In this document: one piece after another, positions 33,809 to 44,887 of the stretch
Layout: the number at the start of each line of letters is the position of its first letter
Numbering within the stretch: position 1 is the stretch's first letter
DNA from: Allacma fusca
Lineage: Eukaryota > Arthropoda > Collembola > Symphypleona > Sminthuridae
NCBI GenBank assembly: GCA_947179485.1
Contig: OX359245.1
Location: 56,097,067-56,161,066 of the forward strand
Direction: 5' to 3'
DNA: 64,000 nucleotides
Made by a program: the position numbers and the translations under genes
The notes under the pieces: generated by a model
What the model saw: the letters and a program-made list of their open reading frames with translations, nothing else
What the model was told of the DNA's origin: nothing
Database searches by the model: none

Positions 33809-35178
33809 GAAGGCTGCTGATTATTTGTGGCTTGGTTTGCCGGACCTTGGTACTGACCCGACTGTTGGTTACGTGGTCCTGGATTATCCCTCATCCAGGC
33901 AGCTTGTTGCGGTGGCTGGGATGTGGGTTGTGTATATTGTGGCATTCCCACGGGAGGGTAATAATAACCAGGGTACGGATACATAGGAGGATATCCCGGA
34001 GGCATCATCATTTGTTGCCAATTATGATAATCAAAATTTGTATTCTGACCGTATACGGGTGGTTGTTGAGTTTGGCCAGGATTACTCCTTGGTTGTGGAT
34101 GCATCTGACCCCGGTAGCCCGATGGATGGTTTTGTTGTGGGTGGGACCGACCATTACCATTATTATCAATTTGTGGCGGGATTTGACCTTGTCCCGTTGA
34201 CTTTACTGGGCCGACCGATCCTTGATTCAGTAGTAGGGCCTGGAGTTTTTCCATCCTGCCGTTCTGACAGTCCCTCTTCAGATCTCGACACATCAGCATT
34301 ATATGGTTCTGACGCAAGCAGTATTCACACTGGGTTACATTCAAGGACCTTATAGGAGGTTCCACTACTTGCGGGGCTTGACTGATGGTTGAGCGAGAAA
34401 AACTTGAACTATTCCCTTTGATGCCAGGATTAATAGTTGGGTCCTTCATCAGGCCTTCCAAACTGGTCCTTAATTCTTCTAAGGTCTTCGAAGTCGTACA
34501 AGCTATCGCCGCCATCATAGGTGGTAGCTTCCCTCTCGCTTTTGCTATGATCTCCTCTTCCGTTATTGAAGGGTCGACCTCTCCACTGAGTCTCTCCAAT
34601 TCTGTAACAAAAGAAGCCGCATTTCCATTAGGATCAAATTTAAAATTATCCAGATTAGCCACTTTTTGAGCTTTCCGCTTCTTGTGATCAAATCTAGAAC
34701 ACAAAACCCCTTTAACCCATTGCCAAACTTCCTCGTGGCTCTTGGACTTTTCCTTCCTAAATATCCTTATTTTAGCAGCTTGTGCACCATACCATTCCTT
34801 AACCGCTCTGTCTGAAGATTCCTGGAACATCCGTCGTAGGTCCCCTACAATCATTTCATGGTTAAGATACATTTTTCTCATATGGTATTCAACATGCTCC
34901 ACGAAATCCTGAGGGTCTTCATCCGATCGGTATGGCTTCACTTCATTACGGAACTTCTCAAGCCTACGGTATGCCTCTTCTGAAGACTTTGGGTCATCTT
35001 TAAACTTTTTACTGACCTTAGCTTTGCCCGACACCTTTTGCTGCCACTTCATGAACTCGAGGGCCCATTTTGGAATTTCCTCTTCTGAGTCACTGGAACA
35101 ATTGTCTTCTTTCCCATCACCTTTACCGTCCTCATCGTGCCTTGGCTTTTCTTCTCGGTCACTTTCGGCATCGGCCAT
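33799..35178 (-). CDS. gag: Gag polyprotein
   Basis: 459 residues from ATG at 35176-35178. N-terminal acidic region (1-45), then a helical gag-like domain (about 50-240) with a WALEFMKWQQK start and the retrotrans_gag-like stretch EWYGAQAAKIRIF to LLDNFKFDPNG-type segment. A single CCHC zinc knuckle, C-x2-C-x4-H-x4-C, begins at C284. The last 130 residues are rich in Gln, Pro, Gly, Asn and Tyr and look disordered, like a prion-like tail. Role: forms the particle and binds genomic RNA. The stop TGA (33799-33801) directly follows the frameshift heptamer. The start is the first ATG after the leader, preceded by an A/T-rich sequence. Confidence 0.9.
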   Translation of the reverse strand: MADAESDREEKPRHDEDGKGDGKEDNCSSDSEEEIPKWALEFMKWQQKVSGKAKVSKKFKDDPKSSEEAYRRLEKFRNEVKPYRSDEDPQDFVEHVEYHMRKMYLNHEMIVGDLRRMFQESSDRAVKEWYGAQAAKIRIFRKEKSKSHEEVWQWVKGVLCSRFDHKKRKAQKVANLDNFKFDPNGNAASFVTELERLSGEVDPSITEEEIIAKARGKLPPMMAAIACTTSKTLEELRTSLEGLMKDPTINPGIKGNSSSFSRSTISQAPQVVEPPIRSLNVTQCEYCLRQNHIMLMCRDLKRDCQNGRMEKLQALLLNQGSVGPVKSTGQGQIPPQIDNNGNGRSHPQQNHPSGYRGQMHPQPRSNPGQTQQPPVYGQNTNFDYHNWQQMMMPPGYPPMYPYPGYYYPPVGMPQYTQPTSQPPQQAAWMRDNPGPRNQQSGQYQGPANQATNNQQPSGN

Positions 35179-35714
35179 GTTAACGAGATGGAAACTAGAT
35201 TAAAAAAAATTCAAAATTAAAATTAACAAGATGATTTTGAATAAATTCAATTTGCAAAACCACGCCAAAACTCGAGCCTCTATTCCCAGTCCAAGGTAAG
35301 TGACCCCGACTTAAGAACCAAGAGTCTTCGCTGGCGACCAAGAGTGCTGATTCCAACCTAAAATAGAACTGCTGTCCCTTTATTCAAATTAGAATGCACT
35401 CATAGTACTCACAATAAGACCTTCAATAATTTATTCATTAATTTCTAGAAATCTCAAATTTACAGGTTAAAAGAGCCTTTACCATAGCTCTTGTAACTCA
35501 AGATATGTACTTGACTTCACAATAGCCTCCGCTCACCCTTGCCTATTACCAACCTCTGTTATCCGGGTCTTGGGCGTTGGCTTTTTTTTTACTACTCTCA
35601 AGCTTTTACACACACAAAATAAAATCAACAAAAGAATTAAAAATATAGAAAATTTTGGGCACCCGCTTGGCAGTGGGGATGAGGAAAAACGAACCGCGTC
35701 GCCTCCACCATAAA
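35179..35714 (-). other. 5' leader with putative primer-binding site
   Basis: On the minus strand the 5' LTR is followed by TTTA and then TGGTGGAGGCGACGCGG (35710-35694), which begins with the TGG expected of a primer-binding site pairing with a tRNA CCA end. I cannot name the tRNA. The rest of the 535-bp leader has no frame and probably carries the packaging signal. Confidence 0.55.
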
Positions 35715-35950
35715 TGTGAGGTTAACTATAACACTCAAACCTAAAATTATGGGACTTAACTTACAATTATGAAATTATGATGAGAGAGAGTAAAAACTAG
35801 GTCTAGTCAGTTCGAGCGTTAGGTAAAGACTCCCCTTTATTCATACAATTACCGCAATACATTATGCTTAGCCAAGCGCACCATATAGTCTCACTACACA
35901 GTACACCTCTACACCTATACACATAAGTGCCTTGTGAGTGCACCCTCACA
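35715..35950 (-). repeat. 5' LTR
   Basis: 236 bp, identical to the 3' LTR at 24644-24879. Drives transcription of the element on the minus strand. Confidence 0.95.
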
Positions 35951-35954
35951 GTGG

Positions 35955-38720
35955 CAACCAACTTTTAATGATTGAGATAATTTGACGCTAAATCACTAAA
36001 TTGAAGGTTGAGCTTGTTAAATACGGTCAAGCCTAAGACGAACTACTTTTATGAAATGTGGTCATTTTATGAGTTAAAAACCCATTTATAGTAACTGCAT
36101 TTTACTCAGTCAATAAATATTTTTTCTGTAAATATTCAGGTATGCAGTTTCTTTAATATAATTTTGAACTTGTTTTGGGTGGATAATTAAATAACTTCTT
36201 TTAAACTTATCTTAAAAGTTGACACTTACATTAATCTCGCGCATATAACTATACCTGGGTATTATGCTTTCAAATATTACCTTATGATTGTCACACATCC
36301 TTCTTGCTTAAGGTATCAGGTACTTCGATTTGGAAGTCTAGAACTACAAACGTGTGCTATTGCTTACATTTGGTGCCAGTAGATAAGTTCAATGATTTTT
36401 TAATGAGATCTTTATGCACGTATGAGTATAAGTAAACTACCTAAAATGTATGTGTAGTATTTCAGATTATCTTGCTTAAGTACTTAATGTTCATAACTAG
36501 CATAAGGTATAGCTATACTGACTTTCATATGGATAAAATAAAATTTGAAACTACTTTCGATTAAATACTCGGCAGTTTGAATTTCAATTAAATCAATATG
36601 GACTGCCTTTAGAAAATACTCTGAGGGCGAAAATAATATTTCTAGGTTTTGGTATTCCGAAACCACCTGAATCGTTTATCCCTTGAGGTGTCAATTCCTT
36701 GACTGCAATATTACCCCAGACAATAGACCACAACTTTGGTTTTAAAAAGATTGATTTTCTGGAAACTAAAGTTGCTGTATTTGACCGGAGTAGTAACTTT
36801 GTTTTGCAGCGATAATTTCGATTCGGCTAATATTAGGTCGAGTTACATTGTCGTCTTTAAAGAGCAAATATTTGAGTTTATTATATACGAGTTTTAGCTA
36901 TTTCCTATCGTATTTTTCTTTTAAAGAATCTATCTGTACCTGAAATGCATAAAGCAAATACAAAGGACTGACTCCTTTTGCATTGGGTGAGAATGCTTGG
37001 GCCCAACCCTGAAGATTAAGATTGCGCTATCTTAAAGGTTCTTTATGAATTACGTATGGATTTGACTGTTCTCTGTTGCTGATCTTCTTCCAACGCAGGC
37101 TGTGACGGAATGAATCGAACGTTCTTGCAAATTCAACAAAAAAGAGTGAAAGGTATATCCTAGGGGCACGTAATTTATATTGTATTATTATTATTATTGT
37201 TCTATTTATTCTATTTATTTCATCAGCATACAGTGCCTCTTCTAAGCCTTCCCGTTTCTACAGGAGAACATTATTGGACTCACTCCATTCATATAACCTG
37301 ATGTACAGGATAAACATAAAAGTATTTTTAATTGTATTAATTGAAGCTGCTTCAATGTATACTAGAATAATAATAGACTTCCTTTTAGTTTTCTGTCTCA
37401 ACCCAGTCACTAGTTTACGTATGTACTTCTGTCATTATGTGTGTATATGTAGCTGTAACAGCAGAATGAACGAGGAGAATTCGGGTCTGAGATTACATTG
37501 ATTTTCGCAACTAAAATTACGAATTTAATTTGTGTATTTTAATTTTAAATGGGACACTTCAATTTATTAGTGCTGATTGCTATTTTGCGGGACTTGCATT
37601 GGTTAGCGAGTAAATCACTTGAAATAAGTACTGGAAGTAAACCATTTTTGTTGTTGTAATTTCGGTCTTCCTGTCGACCAGTTTAAAAACAATTTTAGCA
37701 TGCAAATTAGAGATTCTTTTCTATGAACGTAAAAGCGTGATTCTGCTCAATTTTAAAATTCTATTTCAATTAATAAATAGTATAATAAGTGTAAAAATGC
37801 TTAAAAACGACTGTGACGCAACGACGGGTTTGAACTGTGATTTTTTCATACATATCCATTATTTTGTAGTGAACGTGAAATAATTGTTAAGGAATTTATC
37901 GAGTATTACCCAACAATTTCAGTAGTGTAAAGTTATATTCAGTTTGAATATTATATTAAGTAATTTAGGAGTTTAGTCTCGAGTGCACTACAGAAAAGCT
38001 AAGCTTTAAATGTTCATAAACTTTCATTAATTTCAGTCATGAAAGTTTCAGTAGGAAGTGTTTACACTTTCGCAAGTATACTTGAACACATGCATGCTAC
38101 TCTGGGGAAAGTTCGATTCAAGTTTTGTTTCTTTTTATTGCTTGAGCAATTGTTAATTATCCGATTAAAATATACCTGGTCGCTGTTTCCACGGGGCGGA
38201 TGGTCCCGTGAAGTACTTATATCGACACATTTTTATGGCTATTTGAATGAGGCGTGAAGAAAGTTTTGTTGGTTTTAAAATTCTCGTTTGTGTCATTTTT
38301 ATCTTTGAAAAAATCAGATAAAATAATTTTAACCCGCAGGAACTGCAACAATAAACAAGACGACCTAGAATGGGGAAAATGAGGTTATGCTACACTTGTT
38401 CAAATACTTCTACATACATCTACGCGCGCACTACGAATACATAAGTTGATACCCAAAATTAAAATTTAGGTATCAAAATGATTGCCAAATGATTTAATGC
38501 TTGCATTTAATTAGTTTCTCTTTGCTGCCTTTAGTAATACATTTCATCCAACCCAAGTTAGCCATTTGCTTGTCAAGAAATTGATTGTTGGAAATGGATC
38601 AAAATGAAAATTTTAAATGTAAAACAAAACATTTAAGTTTTGCAATGTATTGGTGTATAATTCGTCTTTCCTAGTCACCTATTCGCAACTATAGGTGCAT
38701 GTGTTTAGGCGTGTCCCGTA
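35955..38720. repeat. Segmental duplication, copy 1, right block
   Basis: Matches 61945-64000 in the same orientation, with a gap: 36890-37970 has no counterpart in copy 2. Conserved runs include actactttcgattaa and ctgagggcgaaaataa, and the ttcatccaacccaagttag block near 38545 (also at the very end of the window). Apart from a short frame at 38039-38257 I see no coding content. Confidence 0.85.
38039..38257 (+). other. Short open frame with a related start in the second copy, doubtful
   Basis: 72 codons beginning MKVSVGSVYTF just after an acceptor-like ttaatttcag. In copy 2 (62958 onward) the same start is open as MKCSVATVNTF and the next 20 codons also align without a gap, then a repeat insertion interrupts it. 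No domain, no signal peptide. It may be a terminal exon of a lost gene or chance. Confidence 0.2.
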
Positions 38721-40364
38721 AAACCTACTGAATGGGAAGTTACAGTGATCAATGGGTTTCTGAAACGTTTTGGTTAGTGCTGTGATATGACTGACATGGT
38801 ATGCCACTCATAACAAGGAACGATTCCGGCGGATTTTCTGAACAAGAAACATTGTCTGGTGTACCCGTATGACCAAATATGAACGACTTAAACCAGTGAC
38901 TAGTAAAAGCCTTCACAGGGACAATTACTTGAAGAGGTGGTTGTGTTACTAGAAATTAAAAGCCAAATGGTTTACGAATCAAACTCTGTCGTAGGACCTA
39001 AATCTTGCGCGCTTATACTAAGAGTACCGCGTTAAATAAACTAGCATGAAACAAAGGCAGTGCTCGTAACACTGCAGCCCGACAGGCGACATAGTCTAGT
39101 GTACTGTATGTAGTTGCGAGCCGGAACTAGTCAGGTCTAGTCCTAGTCTCGATTCTGCAACTGGTTCCCTGGTCAAGTCTCGTCAGATCTCCTAGTCACA
39201 GTGTATTTTTTTGAACATTTCTTCATTTTGATTAACAACACAAAACGTATTGGTTTAATTTAATTTTTGTTCATTTCAGAATTTTCGGATGTTAGAGCAA
39301 CTCAAAGTAATGTTTCAGAACTGTACAAAAACACGGACTTGACCCAACTAGTTGTCCCGAACCAAAACAAACCCAATTTCTATTCACGAACAACGAACCG
39401 ATATGATCAAATCCGGGACATTTTTGCTTTCCGGGAACCGATCCTAAAATTAAAACCGTTTCCTGAACCGGTTTTGACGACCGTGCATAAAATAGGGTTC
39501 AATTAAACTCGTAATGTAACTGGTAAATGTCAATCACATTTTCTTCAGCATAGCTTACACAACGCCTGAAATCTTCCCTGCCAGAGCTGCGTTTGGGTCA
39601 GGTAAATTCAGGATCCGAACTTGAACCTGACCTGCACTTGAACTACCATGTCGAAATTTGCATTGACACAATCTTGGTATACGTAGTCTAGAAACCGTGT
39701 TTTCTGTAACGAAATTTTTCCCACCCATATCTTTAAACTGAAGGCACCTACGGTGAAGTTCAAAGTATCATTCCACCCTCCGTGACCTAACGTTGTTCCA
39801 TTAAAATAAATGGTCCCGAATTGGTCAACCAATTTAGGGGTTACTCGGGTTTTATGTCATTTCTTTGCGAAATTGGATAAATTTAGCATACATATTCTAC
39901 AGTCGTACTTAAATACACATTGACTATAATTGGCATTCTGTCACTTTTACACACACACACAACTCAACAGACATGTATAGTATAGTACAAGTATTTCGTT
40001 ACAGACGACAAAACCACTTCATCGTAATATAACAAGTACTCGCGTGCTGATACAAAATTAAACAAACCTAATATTGTCTCATTAATCATGCAACCAATCC
40101 GACTAACTCATTTCCTTCATACCTCCCTTGGGTACCTATGTCACCGGTTAACCGGTTACACTTCCATGATTTTTTGCATGTCGAACTGGCTAGAAGCCAG
40201 GTTTTCAACATAAGTTTAATTGTTTCATTTTGTGTAGTCATGCACTTACGTGTAAGAAGGATTGACGCAAACAAAAATGAACGCTCAACGCGAAACCCGG
40301 TACACACATTGCACAAGAAGTCACGAGCCATTTTGACTACGTCTTCGAAAATACTCAATTAAAA
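38721..40364. other. Intergenic with short-motif repeats
   Basis: 39120-39200 is rich in tagtc/gtctcg motifs and 39290-39500 in gaaccg/cccgaac motifs, resembling cores of the short-motif hAT-like elements elsewhere in the window. 39600-39660 contains gaacctgacctg, related to 208-440. No target duplications found and no gene supported. Confidence 0.35.
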
Positions 40365-40715
40365 TTCAGTTCATTTTATTTTCTCATGCGCAGCGTTCAC
40401 TCCCACTCAGTTCATTCTTATTGGTTACAACATTCACAGCCAGTTCAATTCATACGAAGGTATTTTTGCGTTCGGTCACGTTCACTCAAACTGAACGCTA
40501 AAATAAAAAGTGCAATTCACGTTCATATCATTCGTACCGTGAATCCATTCAATCTTGAATATGTAATTTATAATTCGTAATTCAATTTTAAATCTTATTT
40601 TTAGTTCAAAATTCGAAATTTTCATGGATAACTGCCGAAATTATTTAGTTCTTGGATGATTTGAATCAGCTTAAGCATTAGGAATATATACTCTAAATCA
40701 GAGTTCCGTAATACG

Positions 40716-40732
40716 TATTCTCACATTCAGTT
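40716..40732 (+). repeat. Target-site duplication of the LINE, left copy
   Basis: tattctcacattcagtt, repeated exactly at 44097-44113. 17 bp is typical of non-LTR retrotransposon insertions. Confidence 0.9.
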
Positions 40733-43700
40733 GGCGCGAAGTTTGAACTCTAACAAGTGCGATCGCAAATCTTTTTTCTCATTCAAAATGTAAAAATCTG
40801 TCAGTTTCTTGAGCATATCTGTGGACAAAATCTCATTAGTCCAATGGTTTTTTCGTCTCTGAATCTGGATTCAATCGAAGAGGGTCATTTCCTACCGTGA
40901 CCGGTAACGAGCAGAGACTGTCAAGTTCAGCACAAGTCGGATCCAGTCGATACAGGCTACTTTGCATATACAAGGATCTCTTAACCCAGCTTCAATACAG
41001 ATAAGCACAATTTACTTTAGTATACGTCCGGAGCCGGCAACCACATTATTGATTGGTTTGAAAGTTTTGGTCCCTAAGATACTGGCACAAAAATTTTATT
41101 TTGACTTGATGAAATTAAAAATCTTGCAGTTTTGTTCTGCTACATCAACCCAATATCTGAGAAAGGTCAATTTAGTGAGATTTTTACACATATTGAAAAA
41201 CGTGAACTGCTATCTTACAACATCATACTGATTGAAGACTTCAACTCAAGAGTAGGCAGTCTCCAAACCTTGGGTTCTAAAACACATAGGCACTCGGAAG
41301 ACCAAACAGTAAACCCTTTTGGCCAAAAATTACTTAATCTTGCATCATCCTACAATCTTGTTCTCATTAATGGTATTAGTGGTCTTGTATCTTCCTCAAA
41401 ATATACATTCGTCAGTAAAACTGGTAAAAGTACCATTGATTTATGTTTTGCGTCAACCTCCCTTGTTCAATATTTCGAAAAATTCAATATCAGTGACTCT
41501 TTTCACTCCGATCATATGCCTATAACTTTGTCAATTCGTAGCCATGCTAGTAGCAGTGAGATTGGTAAAAGAATAAAATGGTCAGATGAAAAAGCAGATA
41601 CTTTCAGTTCAGAAATCAAACTAAACCTTTTATTTTAGGATAAATCCTCTATATATGAGATGGATGATTTACTCTCTAAAACTATCAACAACGCACTTGT
41701 GAAATGTGATATGATTAAACAACCTTGCAAATATATTAAACCTGCAAAATGGTTTCACTCTACATGCCTCTCTCTGAAAAGAGAGCTAAAGAGGAAATAA
41801 AGAAGACTTAGGGCAACCAAACTAACTCAAGATATTAATGATTACTTTATTGCCAAAAAACAGTATAAGCAAAAGTTAAAAAATAGCCGTAAAAATTATC
41901 TAGACAACATGGTGTCTAAAATTATTAACACCAGAACGAGCTGTGACTTCTGGAAAGCGATTCGTGAACTCCGTCCTTACATACCTAAAGTTACCTGTCC
42001 TATTGATAAGCAAACATGGACTGTCTACTATGAGAAAATTTTTCAATCCAAAATCAATTGTCCGGTCACCACTTGCATAATGGGCAACGATAATATTGAC
42101 GGCGAACTTGACCAACCTTTCAGTCTATCTGAAATCACGAAGGCTGTGAACCATCTGAAGAAAAATAAAGCCCCTGGAGCCGATGCTTTTGTTAATGAAA
42201 TTTGGAAATCCTTCACTGTGGCCAGCCTTGAACAACTGCGGACTTTTTTTGACAAAATGTATTTCTCTGGAAAGATTCCCCCTGAATGGGCTCAAGTTAC
42301 CATAGCACCACTTTTCAAAAAAGGAGATTGTGATAACCCCAAAAACTATAGGCCCATTTAACTGGTCATGACCAAACTGAAATTGTTTACCACTATACTT
42401 AACTATAGGCTGCTCAAGTGGAATGAGAAAACAAATTTCATAACGGACTTGCAGGCTGCATATCAGCCAACCATGGGATGTCTTAATCACTTATTTCTAC
42501 TACAATCTTTAATTCATAAACAGTTGAGACTCAATTCCAAATTATTCTGCTTTTTTGTTGACCTATCGGGTGCATTTGATAGTGTATTCCATAATCTACT
42601 TTGGACCAAAATGGCCTCCGCCGGAATAAGTTCAAAGTTTATAAAATGTGTCAGGGCAATATATGGTCAAGCTAAAGCACGCATTAAGACAGAGGATGGC
42701 CTCACTGAACCGCTCAAAATTAATATTGGTGTTCTACAGGGGGAGAGTCTCTCCCCAACTCTATTTAATATCTTCATTAATGGAATCATCGCATCACTTG
42801 ACAGTTCCTTTACAAGTCCAATTAAGATCGAGGAAAGGCATGTGCATGCCCTTCTGTATGCCGACGACGTTGTAATCCTCGCCCTCTCCGCCATAAGCCT
42901 TCAGAGAAAAATTGACGTTGTGAAAAAGTTCTGCGGAATAAATTAACTCTCAATTCGGTTAAATCCCAAATCGTAGTTTTTCAAAGGCCAGGTGGTAAAC
43001 CCAAGAAACACACATTTTTCTGGGGAAAGAGCAAACTCGAGTGCGTTAATGAATATAAATATTTGGGTGTCCTATTTTCTCAATCATGCTCCCCTAAGCG
43101 AACCCTTAATGACTTTCTAAGCAGAGGTAAAGCAGCAATCGGAGCCCTATGGCCGCTATTAGTAAAAGCCAAACTTCCACTAAGCACAGCTCATTTCTCA
43201 CTTTTCAACTCAATGGTTCGTTCCGTGGTGACCTATGGCGCCGAAATCTGGGGACTGCGTCACCTGGAAGAAATTGACAACCTTCAAAACTTCTTTGTGA
43301 AAAAGCTTCTAAAGCTCCCAGTAAACACCCCTGGGTTCTTTCTTAACCTAGATTTTAAACTTAAAAGAATCAGTGTGGATATCATACGGCGATCATTAAG
43401 ATTATGGACTAAATGTCTTCAGAAAAATACCAGCAACTTGCTTCTCTGCTGTTACAAGGACATGTGGGAAGAACAAACGGACCTTCAAAATTTCAACTGG
43501 AGCTCCCTGCTCTATTTCAGAATCAAGGATTTTCTGCCTAAAGGTTTATGGAACTGCAAATCGCCGGACGAAATACGCGCTGCTATACCTAAGATAGTTA
43601 GCAAGTATCAACAATCATTAGTAGTTCAAGATGTAGCCAAAATGATGGCATCGACTCATTTTCCCTTATACAAACGAATCAAAACCCACGACTATGCAGA

Positions 43701-44096
43701 AGTGTATACAAAAACCCCCACCCCGTTAAGAATCGCAGGAATCTTAGCCCGAATCAGAATGGGGTCAATATTTATTCATTTCAACGAGATCACTCTACGC
43801 CGGGACAAATGTATTTTCTGTTCACAGTTTAGCAGCACTTGGAGTCATATCTTCCTTGAATGCCACTTGCTCTCCAACTATAGACCAGCTAGCCTATCCA
43901 ATATCAATCATTCGCATCATCCCTTCATTGAAACTTTCTGGGAAAGCTTAATTAAAAATACTAATAAGGATTTTGCCACACTAATCTATCGTTTTCTTGA
44001 GGAAATTTCAAAAAGAATGTAAACAATCACACTTGTACTTATACATATTGAAGGAGCGGTAGCTCAAATCAATAAAAATATACGTACATACATACA
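40733..44096 (+). mobile_element. Non-LTR retrotransposon (LINE), dead copy
   Basis: 3364 bp between exact 17-bp direct repeats. It encodes the rear part of an endonuclease, a reverse transcriptase and a C-terminal CCHC-like motif in one original frame. It ends in aataaaaatatacg and a (TACA)n tail, not poly(A). The endonuclease lacks its N-terminal third, and 40733-41104 is not open. Looks like the Jockey/I group of the apurinic-endonuclease type, but the exact clade needs a tree. Confidence 0.9.
41105..44022 (+). pseudogene. LINE ORF2: endonuclease and reverse transcriptase, broken
   Basis: Domain order: endonuclease tail (IEDFNSRVG, normally GDFN; SDHMPI) 41105-41560; reverse transcriptase 42100-43000 with KAPGAD, NPKNYRPI, GVLQGESLSPTLFN and the catalytic YADDVV (about 42857-42874); thumb and connector with YKYLGVLFS; C-terminal C-x2-C-x7-H-x4-C (about 43810-43865). 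Breaks: TAG at 41636-41638, TAA at 41798-41800, TAA at 42359-42361, and a one-base frameshift just before 42946, after which the frame resumes and is open to 44022. The first gap and endonuclease G-to-E change add to the damage. Once an enzyme that nicks target DNA and primes cDNA synthesis; not functional now. Confidence 0.88.
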
Positions 44097-44500
44097 TATT
44101 CTCACATTCAGTTCAATTCAGATATCTTAATCATACCTAAAACTTTCACGTTCATTCCCGTTCGTTCAATTCAAACTCATTCGTTATATAAATTGATAAG
44201 TTTTGAGTTCACTCAAGTTCACTCAAATCTTTTAATATTTCAGAAAAGTTCAATTAACGAACTAGTTCATTGATTGAATTGCATGGTAAAGTGACTGAAA
44301 CCGGTAGTTTACATTCTGGTGCTACACTTGAATTATCCATAAAATTCGAATCTTAATAGAGTACAACTTTTAAGCGGAAGGTGGCAAAAAATGTATAGTA
44401 TTCAGGTTTATGGAAATCAAATTTGTATCCTCTTTTCAAATGAAAGTTGACAAATACTTGACAAATGCATGTTTCGGGTTTTCATCCAACACGACAGCTT

Positions 44501-44887
44501 CAGAGAGGTTGTGGACTACCGTTTTTTGATGTTTCGGTGGAGGTTCCGGCAGTGAAAGTACTTTCACTTTGATGTGTACCGAAACTTGCCTGACAGAATC
44601 GGGCTACACTCTCATGTACACCGGTTTAGTTTAGGGAAACAAGAATGCCTCTAATTGGATGAATTTTGTTAGCGCTAAATTTCATAAGCGAAATCACGTG
44701 TATTTCTTCGGTGGACAGAACGTTCCAGATTTCCTTGCGAAACGATGGTTTAAACTCGGCGCCTTGTCCTAAACCTGTACTGTATTCCGGCTTAACACAA
44801 CGACATTTGCTGTACCAAAACCAGTTACGGTACACCAATCCTTTTACCTTTACCGAAACCTAGTTTCAGTAGCCCACAACCTCTCTA
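44501..44887. mobile_element. MITE candidate with 17-20 bp inverted ends
   Basis: 387 bp. Left end cagagaggttgtggactac; the right end, reverse-complemented, reads tagagaggttgtgggctac, so 17 of 19 bases agree. The inside has accgaaac/ggttacgg-type repeats and no transposase. No 8-bp target duplication could be found. Confidence 0.6.

Larger units (their letters stand above)
24644..35950 (-). mobile_element. Complete Ty3/gypsy-type LTR retrotransposon, probably young
   Basis: 11,307-bp element on the minus strand: 5' LTR (35715-35950), leader, gag, pol in the -1 frame, a third ORF, polypurine tract, 3' LTR (24644-24879). The two LTRs are identical over 236 bp by direct comparison, and gag, pol and the third ORF are all open, so insertion was recent and the copy may be active. 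The order PR-RT-RNaseH-IN is that of Ty3/gypsy (Metaviridae). Base composition is richer in GC than the host sequence around it. It lies in old duplicated DNA whose other copy is empty at this point. Confidence 0.95.
40365..44281. repeat. Dispersed GTTCA-rich repeat, split by a LINE
   Basis: 40365-40732 and 44097-44281 together match 63041-63546: they start ttcagttcattttattt and end actagttcattgatt. They contain many gttcactc/gttcattc motifs. The LINE at 40733-44096 split this copy. In copy 2 of the segmental duplication the same repeat (about 505 bp) is an insertion relative to copy 1 near 38125, which shows it was mobile. Its class is unclear; I see no convincing terminal inverted repeats. 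Confidence 0.75.

Noticed and set aside
33775-34669. Plus-strand frames of 94-141 codons
   Set aside because: Antisense to gag, produced by its biased Gln/Pro codons.
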